Part shown: one piece after another, positions 1 to 9,061 of the stretch | How the letters are laid out: each line of letters starts with the position of its first letter | Numbering within the stretch: the first letter of the stretch is position 1 | NCBI RefSeq assembly: GCF_015999265.1 | Contig: NZ_JAEAGR010000018.1 | Coordinates: forward strand, 25,922-89,921 | Source of the DNA: Mobilitalea sibirica | Lineage (GTDB): Bacteria > Bacillota > Clostridia > Lachnospirales > Lachnospiraceae | Length of the DNA: 64,000 nt | Direction of reading: 5' to 3' | Program-made: the position numbers and the translations under genes | Notes under the pieces: generated by a model | The model's input: the letters and a program-made list of their open reading frames with translations, nothing else | Told to the model about the DNA's origin: nothing | Database searches by the model: none

Positions 1-398
1 ATTCTATTTTCATAGCCATCCAGATTTACAAGTTTTAAAGCATATGTAATCTTATCTTTTATGTAAGCTTTGCTTTTCTTTTTGATCTTTAACCCAAAAG
101 CAATGTTTTCAGCAATTGTCATATGATTGAATAATGCATATTTTTGAAAAACAGTATTTAGGTGACGTTCGTTGGGTGGAAGTTTTGTTATATTCATTCC
201 TTCAAATATAACCTGACCCTTATCCGGGATTTCAAAGCCTCCGATGATACGCAGAGTGGTGGTCTTACCGCATCCGGAGGGACCTAATAAGGTGAGAAAT
301 TCATTTTCGCGTATATATAAGTTAAGCTCATCTAATACCATGGTGTCACCAAAGGATTTCGATATATTCACTAAATTGATTAATTTATTATCATTCAT
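1..398 (-). CDS. potA: Spermidine/putrescine-type ABC transporter ATP-binding protein PotA (5' part, cut by window edge)
   Basis: The minus strand reads from ATG at 398 through the window edge, giving the first 132 residues of an ABC ATPase. Visible are the Walker A motif GPSGCGKTT and the Q-loop stretch [11 protein letters not shown], both typical of PotA, the cytoplasmic ATPase of polyamine importers. A GGAGATA ribosome site sits 6 bases upstream. The gene lies 89 bases behind an XRE-cupin regulator in the same direction, an arrangement common for polyamine uptake operons in clostridia. The permeases and binding protein would lie beyond base 1. Other CUT1/iron-type importers have similar ATPases, so polyamine as substrate rests on sequence style and on the neighbour. 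Confidence 0.85.
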   Translation of the reverse strand, partial: MNDNKLINLVNISKSFGDTMVLDELNLYIRENEFLTLLGPSGCGKTTTLRIIGGFEIPDKGQVIFEGMNITKLPPNERHLNTVFQKYALFNHMTIAENIAFGLKIKKKSKAYIKDKITYALKLVNLDGYENR

Positions 399-487
399 TC
401 GGGATATCTCCTTATAAATAGATAGTATATGTTCTCGGATTTATATGATGGAATCATGGAGAAGTTCATCCATTCAATATATATTAA

Positions 488-1027
488 TTAGAAACTGGGG
501 GGTGTGGATATCCATAGGAGAGTAGCACCGGTTTTTTCAGACGCGCTAATATAATGTTGTTTGTTCGCCGTGAAATAAAAGGATTCTCCCTTTTTCACCT
601 TAAAAGCCCGGTTGCCTATATGCAATGTAATGCTTCCGTTTAATACATATCCAAATTCTTCTCCTTCATGGGGATTATCAGGATAGGTTGAACCTCCTAT
701 ATCTAAGGTGAGTAATATCGGTTCCATTATGTTTTTCTGCGCATTGGGAATGATCCACTTTATTTCATTTTTCAGTTCTGCATCATATTTTTCAAAATAA
801 TCGGATTTTTTGAAGACAACCTGTTCCGAAGAGGTTCCGCTAAAAAATTCTTCAAGATTCGTACCCAGACATTGAAGAATGTCCATCAAAGTTGCAATGG
901 AGGGGGAGGTTAAATCTCGTTCCAGCTGGGATATAAACCCCTTGGATAATTCCGCTCGATCAGCCAGCTCCTCTTGAGTTAGGCTCTTTTGTATTCGTAA
1001 TTCCTTGATTTTTGATCCAATATTCAT
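488..1027 (-). CDS. XRE-family transcriptional regulator with C-terminal cupin domain
   Basis: The 179-residue protein has an N-terminal XRE-type helix-turn-helix at about residues 5-59 (LTQEELADRAELSKGFISQLER) and a C-terminal cupin at about 104-172 (HEGEEFGYVLNGSITL then GESFYFTANKQHYI). This architecture is that of PuuR-like regulators, where the cupin senses a small ligand. The ATG at 1027 is chosen because AAAGGGTG lies just upstream; a TTG six codons earlier would bury that site. It is divergent from the NUDIX gene and directly upstream of the PotA-like gene, so it probably controls polyamine uptake (inferred). Confidence 0.85.
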   Translation of the reverse strand: MNIGSKIKELRIQKSLTQEELADRAELSKGFISQLERDLTSPSIATLMDILQCLGTNLEEFFSGTSSEQVVFKKSDYFEKYDAELKNEIKWIIPNAQKNIMEPILLTLDIGGSTYPDNPHEGEEFGYVLNGSITLHIGNRAFKVKKGESFYFTANKQHYISASEKTGATLLWISTPPSF

Positions 1028-1312
1028 TCGGAGGCACCCTTTCAAATCTTACTAAAAATAAACTTAGAGTTTAGCTTTGCTAAACAACAAACAACTTAAA
1101 TTATACTAGGAAAACGATGCTTGTCAATATATTAATGATAATTTTTCCATATTTATGTGTATTTATAAATTTCTATTATTGATAATATATTAAGAATCCA
1201 TGTATTTGTTAGATTAACGAAAAATTGAAATGGTAAATAAATGTAAACTAATGTATAATAACATCATATAGAAAGCATTATCGTAATTCATAATTATTAA
1301 GGAGAATATATA

Positions 1313-1771
1313 ATGAGTAAATGTGAAAAAGCGATTATCACAGTTTTATGTATGATATATGATGGCAATAAACTATTGCTTCAAAATAGAGTAAAAAAAG
1401 ATTGGCGTGGATTGACATTTCCGGGTGGTCATGTCGAAAAAGAAGAATCCTTCGTTCAGGCAGTTGTTCGTGAGATGTATGAAGAGACAGGATTAATGAT
1501 ACGGGAACCTAAATTATGTGGAGTAAAACAATTTCAAACCGATGAGGATGAGCGTTATATCGTATTTTTGTTTAAAACAGATCAATATGAGGGTAAGTTA
1601 ACTTCATCCGATGAGGGTGAAATGGTATGGGTTAACAGAGATTCGTTAGATGAGTATTCGTTGGTAAATGATTTTATGGATTTACTAAAGGTCTTTGAAA
1701 CTGATCATTATAATGAATTCATGTATGATCGAGGCAGAGCAGGAGATGATTGGAGGATAAGGTTGTATTAA
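1313..1771 (+). CDS. NUDIX hydrolase (MutT/8-oxo-dGTP diphosphatase-like)
   Basis: The 152-residue protein contains a textbook NUDIX box from G39 to L61 (G-x5-E-x7-REM-x-EE-x-GL), the Mg2+ and pyrophosphate-binding signature. Single-domain proteins of this length with the FPGGHVE motif are annotated as MutT/MTH1-like nucleotide pyrophosphohydrolases that clean oxidised nucleotides, but the substrate cannot be read from sequence. It is a single gene preceded by AAGGAGA and ends at a bidirectional terminator shared with the convergent aroC. Confidence 0.85.
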   Translation: MSKCEKAIITVLCMIYDGNKLLLQNRVKKDWRGLTFPGGHVEKEESFVQAVVREMYEETGLMIREPKLCGVKQFQTDEDERYIVFLFKTDQYEGKLTSSDEGEMVWVNRDSLDEYSLVNDFMDLLKVFETDHYNEFMYDRGRAGDDWRIRLY

Positions 1772-1796
1772 CTATCTGTAAGATAGGATAGAATAA

Positions 1797-1848
1797 AAGG
1801 GAAATCTTCTTGAGTTAGTTTATATAAACTAAGTAGAAGAAATCCCTT
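1797..1848. terminator. Bidirectional terminator between NUDIX gene and aroC
   Basis: A 52-base imperfect palindrome starts AAGGGAAATCTTCT, has a perfect inner core TAGTTTATATAAACTA, and ends AGAAGAAATCCCTT. It lies between two convergent genes and is flanked by A/T-rich runs on both sides, so it can stop transcription from either direction. Confidence 0.7.
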
Positions 1849-1852
1849 ATAT

Positions 1853-2953
1853 TTATTTATAAAATTCTTTAATCTTGTCTAATCTTGAAGTCATTCCCTG
1901 GAACAGATAATCCACCAGAGTAATTGCAACCATGGATTCTACTACTACAACAGCTCTGGGTACAATAATCGGATCATGGCGGCCACCAATCTGAACATCA
2001 ACATTTTCTTTGGATTTATTTACTGTCTTTTGGGATCGACCTATGGATGCCGTAGGTTTTACCGCAGCTCTTAATATAATTTCAAATCCATCACTGATAC
2101 CACCAACAATTCCTCCGGAATGGTTACTTAACTTCGTTAGGTTTTGATCTTCGTCATAAAAAAATGAATCGTTGTTTTCAAAACCGGTGTGTTTAGCAAC
2201 CTCAAAACCATCACCTATTTCCACGCCTTTGATAGCGCCGATTGACATAATTGCCTTAGCAAGAGCGGCATCCAGCTTATCAAAAACCGGTTCTCCGATA
2301 CCTGCCGGCATCCCTGTTACGATACATTCGATTACTCCACCGACAGAATTTTCCTCTGCCTTTTGCTTTAATATATATTCTTCTGCTCTGGCAGAAGCTT
2401 CTAAGTCCGGCATTACAAGTGGACTTTTTAAGGCCAAGTCTTTTCTGCATTTTTGATAATCGATTGATACAGGACCTATTGACTTGGTATATGCATATAC
2501 TGCTACGCCTAATTCCTTTAAGATAGCACCTGCAATAGCTCCGGCTGCGACTCTTCCGGTGGTTTCCCTGCCGGAGGATCTTCCACCGCCTCTATAATCA
2601 CGAAAACCGTACTTTTGGTCATAGGTATAATCTGCATGACCCGGACGATAATAAGATGCTATTTGAGAATAATCGGAGGAACGCTGATTTTCATTAAATA
2701 CAACTAAAGAAATGGGTGTACCGGTGGTGCGTCCTTCAAAAACACCGGATAGTATTCGAACTTTATCGGCTTCTTTTCTGGGGGTGGAGAACTCACTTTG
2801 ACCGGGCTTTCTCCTATTTAAATATGTTTGTATATATTCTTCATTTATGAAAAGGCCTGAGGGACATCCATCCACTACAACACCAATTCCTTCACCATGA
2901 GATTCACCCCAGGTGGATATTTTAAAACGATTTCCGAAAACGGATCCTGACAT
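1853..2953 (-). CDS. aroC: Chorismate synthase
   Basis: At 366 residues this is the usual length of chorismate synthase, the FMN-dependent enzyme that makes chorismate from 5-enolpyruvylshikimate-3-phosphate as the last shikimate step. Family signatures are present in order: TWGESHG (residues 14-20), the GHADYTYDQKYG and RDYRGGGRSSGRETTGRVAAGA block around 110-140, and the C-terminal GGRHDP motif. A GGAG site precedes the ATG. It stands alone here rather than in an aromatic amino-acid operon. Confidence 0.97.
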   Translation of the reverse strand: MSGSVFGNRFKISTWGESHGEGIGVVVDGCPSGLFINEEYIQTYLNRRKPGQSEFSTPRKEADKVRILSGVFEGRTTGTPISLVVFNENQRSSDYSQIASYYRPGHADYTYDQKYGFRDYRGGGRSSGRETTGRVAAGAIAGAILKELGVAVYAYTKSIGPVSIDYQKCRKDLALKSPLVMPDLEASARAEEYILKQKAEENSVGGVIECIVTGMPAGIGEPVFDKLDAALAKAIMSIGAIKGVEIGDGFEVAKHTGFENNDSFFYDEDQNLTKLSNHSGGIVGGISDGFEIILRAAVKPTASIGRSQKTVNKSKENVDVQIGGRHDPIIVPRAVVVVESMVAITLVDYLFQGMTSRLDKIKEFYK

Positions 2954-3110
2954 AACATCACTCCATGATTTAGTATATTTAGCATTGACTGACAGGATAA
3001 TTCATTATTACATAATTATCCATTCGTTATAGCTTATCCATAGTATATAGGAATTACCTAACAGTTTCAATCTTTTTAAGGACATTTGCAAAAAAAAATC
3101 ATATACTGTT

Positions 3111-3344
3111 ATGACAATAAAATTTCGAGGCAAAATAGTGAAAGGTCAATTTTATCGTCCGGGTGAAGAAAACGGATTTTTATATGGCAGTATGAATGAT
3201 ACTTCAAAAGATCCCAATAATACATCAGACAAAAGGAACAAAATACAAAAAAAGGATGAGGATTTAATCATTGAAGAGAATACAATCTATGAGATTGATC
3301 GAGAATGTTATGAAAGGTTAAAAAGGCAGAAGAAAAGAAAGTGA
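3111..3344 (+). CDS. Small hypothetical protein
   Basis: This 77-residue basic, charged open frame starts at ATG 3111 and has no clear Shine-Dalgarno sequence. The N-terminus (IKFRGKIVKGQFYRPGEENGF) reads like a short beta segment and the C-terminus (YEIDRECYERLKRQKKRK) like a basic helix. The middle is rich in N, D and K. I do not recognise a family. It lies between chorismate synthase and the Cys/Gly-rich gene with its own spacing, so it could be a small stand-alone gene; codon use is like its neighbours. The missing ribosome site lowers confidence. Confidence 0.45.
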   Translation: MTIKFRGKIVKGQFYRPGEENGFLYGSMNDTSKDPNNTSDKRNKIQKKDEDLIIEENTIYEIDRECYERLKRQKKRK

Positions 3345-3540
3345 CAAGAAACTAACATGAGAATAACAGATTGTAACTTGAGAAGACTTAAAAAATAAAA
3401 AGAAAAGAGCAAGCAAGAAGAAACGTATCGATATAACGTAATAAGAATGTTATTAATTAGTAATATTGAAATAATCAAGCAATAACATGCAGGTTTTAAT
3501 TAATTAAAATAATGAAAGTATAAAGCAAAGAAAAAACAGC

Positions 3541-3571
3541 AAAAAAAAGCTGCGTAAAACGCAGCTTTTTC
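3541..3571 (-). terminator. Rho-independent terminator of the Cys/Gly-rich gene
   Basis: The stem AAGCTGCGT / ACGCAGCTT with a 3-base loop is flanked by A8 on one side and T5 on the other. Read on the minus strand it ends in a run of eight T, downstream of the gene at 3617-3835. Confidence 0.85.
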
Positions 3572-3616
3572 TTACTTCTGATTTCGAAGTAATGGTTTTT
3601 TGTGTGTAAGACTGCT

Positions 3617-3835
3617 TTAGAAGCCACCAAATCCGTTACCGCAGCAGCAGCAGAGGATAAGAATAATCCAGATGATACTATTGCAGCCATCGTTGCCTCC
3701 GCAACCGCCTCCACCAAATCCATTTCCAAAGCCATTACCGCCACAGCAGCATAATAAAAGGATGATTATCAAAAGACAATCACAGTTATTATTACCAAGT
3801 CCACCGTCGCAATGTGTTGCTGCTAAATCACTCAT
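3617..3835 (-). CDS. Cysteine- and glycine-rich microprotein (coat-like, chorion-like HCB type)
   Basis: The 72-residue product carries about a dozen Cys and nearly twenty Gly. It has two similar units: a hydrophobic run (LLIIILLL, later IIWIILIL), then a block of three or four consecutive Cys, then GNGFGG-type repeats. An AGGAGG site lies directly upstream of the ATG and a good terminator downstream, so it is a real transcription unit. Proteins of this style in spore-formers are annotated as chorion-like high-cysteine proteins and are suspected spore-surface or membrane-associated structural proteins. That role is inference; no enzyme motif is present. Confidence 0.7.
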   Translation of the reverse strand: MSDLAATHCDGGLGNNNCDCLLIIILLLCCCGGNGFGNGFGGGGCGGNDGCNSIIWIILILCCCCGNGFGGF

Positions 3836-4112
3836 AGTTGATCCTCCTAATATTAATTACAATGTATCATATGAAGGTTAGCTTGACTGATTTCCTATTT
3901 TCAGAAATAAATATAGAAATTTTTGTAGATTTTGCGACAAATTAATCCAGTTGTTTAATAGAATTGTATCCGTGGCTACAATGATTTTAAATTTACTTGT
4001 TATAATAGAGATGGATATTTATGTTAATTAAATAGTAAGCTGGAAAAAAGAGCATGCTAATTTGATGAGTAAGAAGAAATTAAGAGAATGAATTTAAGAA
4101 AGGAGTTTGACT

Positions 4113-4442
4113 ATGAACAAATTAAAGAACATTGATCAATCAACTATATTAAGGCTGGAAGAAGAGTTAACCTATCAAAAAGGACAGGTGGTAAGTAAAA
4201 CTCTTGTTCAGAATCCCAATGTAAGCATTACTTTGTTTTCTTTTGATAAGGACGAAGAGATCAGCAGCCATTCCTCTAATGGAGATGCCATGGTAACTGT
4301 ATTGGACGGAGTTGGCAAGTTTACGGTTGGAGAAGAGGAATTTATCTTAAAAAAAGGTGAAAGCTTGATTATGCCTAATAATATTCCTCATGCAGTATAT
4401 GGAGAAGAACAATTTAAGATGTTATTAACAGTTGTTTTTTAG
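4113..4442 (+). CDS. Small cupin-domain protein
   Basis: The 109-residue protein is almost entirely one cupin_2 barrel. Motif 1 lies around residues 50-70 (ISSHSSNGDAMVTVLDGVGKF) and motif 2 around 81-95 (KGESLIMPNNIPHAV), giving potential metal-ligand histidines H53 and H93. The ATG at 4113 is used because AGGAG lies 7 bases upstream; a TTG two codons earlier overlaps that site. The function is unknown; stand-alone cupins of this kind are often annotated as ligand-binding or quercetinase-like, without evidence here. It appears monocistronic. Confidence 0.8.
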   Translation: MNKLKNIDQSTILRLEEELTYQKGQVVSKTLVQNPNVSITLFSFDKDEEISSHSSNGDAMVTVLDGVGKFTVGEEEFILKKGESLIMPNNIPHAVYGEEQFKMLLTVVF

Positions 4443-4555
4443 AGAATAGCATTTAACCATATTATGTGATATAAAAATGTTTTCGGGTAGTAAAGTAATA
4501 CGCCTAGTTATAAACAAATATACATGCTTAACAAGGGATTACTGTAAATCTTTGA

Positions 4556-4609
4556 GCCGGGAGTGTGGTATACCATCAACTTATGTGTGAGGGAAACTAT
4601 GTTCCCGGC
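4556..4609. repeat. Short palindrome, possible decayed copy of hairpin family 2
   Basis: Arms GCCGGGA (4556-4562) and TCCCGGC (4603-4609) enclose a sequence whose 3' half (CATCAACTTATGTGTGAGGG and on) resembles the 3' arm of the 30806-30963 palindrome. It lies in the 302-base gap between the cupin gene and the lipoprotein gene, where I see nothing else beyond the ribosome site. The relationship to family 2 is tentative. Confidence 0.4.
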
Positions 4610-4744
4610 ATATTTATTATGTAACAGTCCTTGAGCTAAGCTAGATATGAATGATAATACAAATATAATTGTAAATATTACATAGGATAAGAATCTCCGC
4701 TATGATATGATTCGATTTGAAGAAATATCATAAGGAGGGATGAG

Positions 4745-5701
4745 ATGAAGAAAATAATTCTAATAATTATAGTTGCTGTTGTTATGTTACAAGGATGTGT
4801 AGAAAAGAGTGAGGATTATGTCGACGGTGATATACAGACAACGAATCAGGAGGGGACAGAAAACGAGATGAATGATACTTCTGATCAAAAGGATCCTATT
4901 GATAATAAAACGGAGGTATCCGATATGGAGGAGAATAAAACTATGAAGGAAACTGAGAAAGCTACCCAGGTCCCGACCTCTACCCCTACTCCGACGCCCG
5001 AATTAGTAATGCCTTTGACCGTGAATGATACCGGTAAGGTGCTAATACAGACGGTATCCACAAGTACAGCATATCCATATACTTCCTATATCATTACTTC
5101 GGTGAATGGTGAAAGTATTGTACTTGATCCTACAAGTATGCCGGATACCGATTTAGTGGATATTAATCCTGCCGGTATTTTTATTACTCATGGGCATCCT
5201 GACCATAACGATCGGATTTTCTTACAAGCTTATGACTGTCCTACGGTAAAATATGAAAAGGCTGATATACAACTGAATGATTTTCATGTGTATACAATCC
5301 TTTCGTCCCATAACAACGATACCATTATACCGGAGAATTTCAATGTGATGATTGTACTGGAGGTAGATGGTCTTCGGATTGCTCATATGGGAGATATAGG
5401 ACAGACATTTTTAACAGAGGAACAATTGAAGGAGTTAGGTGAGATTGATATTGCTTTCATGCAGTTTGAGAACAGTTATTCATCCATGTCTTTAAAGAAT
5501 AAAAAAGGATTTCAGCTGATAGAACAATTAAATCCCAAGATTGTTATACCGACTCATTATACGGATAATACACTGCCGGTATTGGAAGAAAAATATGGGC
5601 CCATAACGGAATTTGAGAATAAACTTGCCATAGCCACAGAAGATTTACCGGAAAAAAACCTGACAGTATATCGCATATTAAATAACTATAAATATAAATA
5701 A
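4745..5701 (+). CDS. Lipoprotein with metallo-beta-lactamase-fold hydrolase domain
   Basis: The N-terminus is a lipoprotein signal (hydrophobic 3-14, lipobox LQGC with C18), so the 318-residue protein should be anchored outside the membrane. A charged, low-complexity linker with a Thr/Pro run (STPTPTP) spans about 20-88. The C-terminal part (about 90-310) is a metallo-beta-lactamase fold of the UlaG/YycJ-like Zn hydrolase type: HGHPDH at 149-154 supplies the metal-binding H-x-H-x-D-H, followed by H189, MGD at 215-217 and PTHYTD near 285. The substrate is unknown. The AAGGAGGG site is strong. A surface-anchored version is less usual than the cytoplasmic family members. Confidence 0.85.
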   Translation: MKKIILIIIVAVVMLQGCVEKSEDYVDGDIQTTNQEGTENEMNDTSDQKDPIDNKTEVSDMEENKTMKETEKATQVPTSTPTPTPELVMPLTVNDTGKVLIQTVSTSTAYPYTSYIITSVNGESIVLDPTSMPDTDLVDINPAGIFITHGHPDHNDRIFLQAYDCPTVKYEKADIQLNDFHVYTILSSHNNDTIIPENFNVMIVLEVDGLRIAHMGDIGQTFLTEEQLKELGEIDIAFMQFENSYSSMSLKNKKGFQLIEQLNPKIVIPTHYTDNTLPVLEEKYGPITEFENKLAIATEDLPEKNLTVYRILNNYKYK

Positions 5702-5820
5702 TTTATATTTATATTAGTATTATTAAATAAACAATAAAATCAGTAGATCAAGTGTACGAATTACCTTTTATTAAAATGGATATTATCTGCTGTTTATAAA
5801 ATGAATCTATGAATAAAATA

Positions 5821-5846
5821 AAGCTAAGATATGATTTTGGTGTGAT
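5821..5846. repeat. 26-base motif shared with 10976-11001
   Basis: This stretch upstream of the AraC-type gene differs at only two positions from the one at 10976-11001 upstream of the ferredoxin gene (core TAAGATATGATTTTGGTGT). At the second site it is part of an inverted repeat. It could be a shared regulatory site or the remnant of a small repeat. Confidence 0.45.
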
Positions 5847-5922
5847 CTATTATTCATTTACATGGCACCTGTTATCTATTATAATATAAAAAATATTATT
5901 TTGGATGGCAGGTGTTTTATTG

Positions 5923-6831
5923 ATGTTAGATACGATAGGATTTCAATACTTTACAGGGTATGTTTTCGCTTTATCCGTTTCAGGTGATCCTACCATATGT
6001 ATGGTGGATGAAGCGAAAGAGTACTTTAAAATTATCTATATGAAATCAGGTACATGCCATTTTCTCTTAAATCAAAAAGAAATTGTTCTCACCGGCTCTA
6101 ATGCGATATGTTTAAATGAAAAAGATAAGATCGAGTTTCACGAATATCCGAAACAAGATATAAAAGTAATTATTTTTAAACCAAAGCTAATTAATGGGGC
6201 TTTTGATCCGGATTATATCAATCATCCAAATCCATCAAGGCTATCATCCACCATTATGCAAGACTTATATTATCTTAAGCAGTTTAAATGGGACACCCAA
6301 TTGAATAGGAAGCTACTTCCTCTTCGGGCAATGGATTCTACTGTTATGGAGCATAGAATATCACAGATGCAGGAGGAACTATTGAAGCAGGATAACAGTA
6401 ATTGGCCTTGTAGGAGCAGATCCTATCTATTTGAAATCTTGTTTTGTCTGGTTCGGCAGGAGGGGATGGATGAAACGGTAAGCAATGTTCAGATTTTTAA
6501 TGGTTGTTCGAAGCTGGCAGTTGATGTGATATGTTACCTTCAAACCTGTTATAATCAAAAAATTACAATTGAAAAACTTACCGAAGAATTTCATACCAAT
6601 CGAACAACCTTACTAACTGATTTCAAGAAGTATACAGGCTCCTCCATAAATCGTTATTTAGTACAGCTACGGCTAAGTATGGCATCGACCTTGCTTCGTG
6701 ATACACAGCTATCCGTTGAAGAAATCTGTGAAAGGACCGGATTTAGTGACATTAGTTATTTTAGCAAGGCGTTTAAAAAAAGAATAAATTATACACCTTC
6801 AGAATATCGCCGCATCTATAATCATAAGTAA
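5923..6831 (+). CDS. AraC-family transcriptional regulator
   Basis: About 302 residues. The C-terminal 100 residues form an AraC-type double helix-turn-helix (KITIEKLTEEFHTNRTTLLTDFKKYTG, then SVEEICERTGFSDISYFSKAFKKRINYTPSEYRR, the family signature). The N-terminal half is a cupin-like sensing domain. ATG 5923 has AGGTG about 8 bases upstream; an in-frame ATG at 5905 is the alternative. The effector and targets are unknown; no adjacent metabolic gene points to a sugar. Confidence 0.85.
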   Translation: MLDTIGFQYFTGYVFALSVSGDPTICMVDEAKEYFKIIYMKSGTCHFLLNQKEIVLTGSNAICLNEKDKIEFHEYPKQDIKVIIFKPKLINGAFDPDYINHPNPSRLSSTIMQDLYYLKQFKWDTQLNRKLLPLRAMDSTVMEHRISQMQEELLKQDNSNWPCRSRSYLFEILFCLVRQEGMDETVSNVQIFNGCSKLAVDVICYLQTCYNQKITIEKLTEEFHTNRTTLLTDFKKYTGSSINRYLVQLRLSMASTLLRDTQLSVEEICERTGFSDISYFSKAFKKRINYTPSEYRRIYNHK

Positions 6832-6998
6832 GAAAAATTAGTGAATACACATGCAAGTGGGATACATATAAAAAAGAATAAATGTGAAAAAAGTACTTAA
6901 ATCACATGATATTTTTTAAAAAATACAATACAATAAATATTAGGTCCTAAGTAGAATAAGGATTAAGACAAAAGAGAAGACAGAAAGGATGGATGATA

Positions 6999-7229
6999 AT
7001 GAATTTTAGTTTTGCTTTTTTAATTATGTGGGCAGTTATTCTCATACCTCTATTAGTCATTGTACTTATTGTTATTGCTGTAATAAGACACGGACAGAGA
7101 AATAATAGCAATTATCGTATAGAAAACAGAGGAAATGCTGCACTGGAAATATTAGATCAACGTTATGCTAAAGGAGAAATATCAGAAGAAGAATATATTC
7201 ATAAAAAGCGGATGTTAAATGAACCATAA
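6999..7229 (+). CDS. Small membrane protein with SHOCT domain
   Basis: About 76 residues. One N-terminal transmembrane helix (FAFLIMWAVILIPLLVIVLIVIAVI in two parts, about residues 4-28) is followed by a C-terminal SHOCT motif (ALEILDQRYAKGEISEEEYIHKKRML). SHOCT domains are short oligomerisation-type modules found at the C-terminus of many small bacterial membrane proteins; no enzymatic role is known. AGGATGG precedes the ATG at 6999; an ATG two codons earlier is too close to that site. Confidence 0.8.
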   Translation: MNFSFAFLIMWAVILIPLLVIVLIVIAVIRHGQRNNSNYRIENRGNAALEILDQRYAKGEISEEEYIHKKRMLNEP

Positions 7230-7609
7230 ATTATAATTAGGGTTGTAGCTAATGTTTATCACAAAGAGGTAAATATAATGTTATAACCTTTATTTTATGC
7301 TACTATTGCCGGCCGGTATATCACCCTGTTTTGTATCCATAATAGCTCCACATTTTTTAATAGAATTAAGCCGAAACGTATTTAATTAATATATGTAATA
7401 ACGAAACAGAAGACTTTTTATGAGTTGTCATGGAAATAACAATAAAAGGGTGGTATGATTTTTATGATGTTTCGGGGAAATAAGATGAAATAACAGAATA
7501 ATAATCATGTTGTAAACAATGTAGATAGTAATTCAGATAACACGAGTATAGAATAGTATATTGGCAAAGCTGTCGGAATAGGATAATACAAAAACTATGG
7601 AGCTTTGAT
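7230..7609. other. Intergenic gap with one possible promoter
   Basis: This 380-base gap holds no convincing gene. Near its end TTGGCA (7561-7566) and TAATAC (7584-7589) are 17 bases apart and could drive the protease gene with a very short leader. I see no terminator or repeat. Confidence 0.4.
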
Positions 7610-8767
7610 ATGGAAAAGCAAAATAAAGTCCAGATTATTGTACATTGCAGTGAGTATGAAAAGAGATTAAAAACAATGGAAGGATTGGGTCATATTAAAT
7701 ACAGACTTCCAATGATTGATGCCTATGTCATCGAGGTAGATTCAGATAAAATTGATAGTATTAAAGCATTGGATGGACTAATCACTGTTGAAATGGATAC
7801 CCATATAACGGCACAGATGAACCGTGTGGGAGATATCATTGAAAGTCATTGGGCTCATGAAAATGGATATTATGGCAAGGGTGTCGGTGTCGCAATCATT
7901 GACACCGGAATTAGTCTTCATAAGGATTTTACAGAGGGCGGTAACAGGGTTATCGCCTTTAAGGATTTTATAAATCATTATACAGAACCATACGACGATA
8001 ACGGTCATGGTACCCATGTGGCTGGTATCATAGGTGGAAACGGTTATTCATCAAAGGGTAAATATATGGGTGTAGCACCTGCATGTAACTTTATATCGGT
8101 AAAAGTACTGGATCATCGCGGTGATGGTAATATATCCGATGTTTTGGCTGGACTGCAATGGATTATTGACAACCGAAAAAAATATAATATCAGAGTCGTG
8201 AATATAAGTGTCGGAACCTCTGCCAAAGATAGTCTCGATGAGAATTCGCTATTGGTACAAGGCGTAAATGCAACCTGGGACAGTGGTATTGTTGTGGTAG
8301 TAGCAGCCGGTAATAACGGACCCGGACCTATGTCAATTTCAACTCCGGGTATCAGTCGCAAGGTAATTACAGTCGGGTCTTCAGATGATAATGTGGCAGT
8401 AGAAGTGTTCGGGAATCGTACCAAGGATTATTCGGGGCGGGGACCGACTCCTTATTGCATAAAAAAACCGGATATCGTTGCCCCGGGTTCTAATATTATA
8501 TCATGTAACATAAGTCGGTTCGTATCCAGAAACAGAAACGGATTGAGGTTTCATTCAGCTGATTCACCAATGATGTATACGATAAAAAGTGGGACTTCTA
8601 TGGCAACACCAGTTGTATCCGGAGCAATTGCATTATTACTGGGAGCCAATCCAAGGCTTTCTAATCGGGAGGTTAAGCTTAAGCTAAGGGAGAGTGCGGT
8701 TGATTTGGGTCAGCATTGGGAAAAACAAGGCTGGGGATTGTTGAATATAAGAAAACTTTTAGAATAG
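7610..8767 (+). CDS. Subtilisin-like serine protease (S8 family), no signal peptide
   Basis: The 385-residue protein has the complete S8 triad: D98 in VAIIDTGIS, H133 in NGHGTHVAG and S330 in SGTSMATPVVSG, with the oxyanion N235 in AAGNNGPG. Residues 1-65 resemble an I9-like inhibitory prodomain (YRLPMIDAYVIEV then IDSIKALDGLITVEMD). There is no signal peptide or membrane anchor, so it resembles AprX-type intracellular or non-classically released proteases. GGAG lies 8 bases before the ATG. It is probably monocistronic. Confidence 0.92.
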   Translation: MEKQNKVQIIVHCSEYEKRLKTMEGLGHIKYRLPMIDAYVIEVDSDKIDSIKALDGLITVEMDTHITAQMNRVGDIIESHWAHENGYYGKGVGVAIIDTGISLHKDFTEGGNRVIAFKDFINHYTEPYDDNGHGTHVAGIIGGNGYSSKGKYMGVAPACNFISVKVLDHRGDGNISDVLAGLQWIIDNRKKYNIRVVNISVGTSAKDSLDENSLLVQGVNATWDSGIVVVVAAGNNGPGPMSISTPGISRKVITVGSSDDNVAVEVFGNRTKDYSGRGPTPYCIKKPDIVAPGSNIISCNISRFVSRNRNGLRFHSADSPMMYTIKSGTSMATPVVSGAIALLLGANPRLSNREVKLKLRESAVDLGQHWEKQGWGLLNIRKLLE

Positions 8768-8832
8768 AGAAGCAACTTAAACGCTATTCATTAAGAAATA
8801 TGAATTAGTTTATTAAATTTACAAATTAGTGG

Positions 8833-8861
8833 TTGTATTATTTTTGGAAAAGCATTATAAT
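8833..8861 (+). promoter_or_regulatory. Candidate promoter of xylA
   Basis: TTGTAT (8833-8838) and TATAAT (8856-8861) are separated by 17 bases in the 349-base gap between the protease gene and xylA. This would give a leader of about 250 bases that includes the palindrome at 9062-9088. The -35 match is only partial. Confidence 0.45.
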
Positions 8862-9061
8862 TAAGTAAGGAATTAGATTCCTGAAATATTAAATAATTAC
8901 ATATGGATACGGGCATTTTATACATAATTTAAAAGTAATTTTAAGTTTTATCTGAAAGAAAGAATAGAAAATCTAGAATTGCTAAGGATAATGATAGCTT
9001 AAATAATACCGTTAAGTGTATCGCCTAAGTATCAGTAATTTTTAAGAAAACAAGTGAGAAT

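Noticed and set aside
2172..2456. Plus-strand frame inside chorismate synthase
   Set aside because: It is the antisense of a fully conserved enzyme and has no ribosome site.
3496..3881. Open frames overlapping the Cys/Gly-rich gene, including a Pro-rich frame on the plus strand (3672-3881) and an Ala-rich frame on the minus strand (3496-3744)
   Set aside because: They read the same bases in other frames, lack ribosome sites, and the second crosses the terminator; the 3617-3835 frame has both a strong ribosome site and a terminator.
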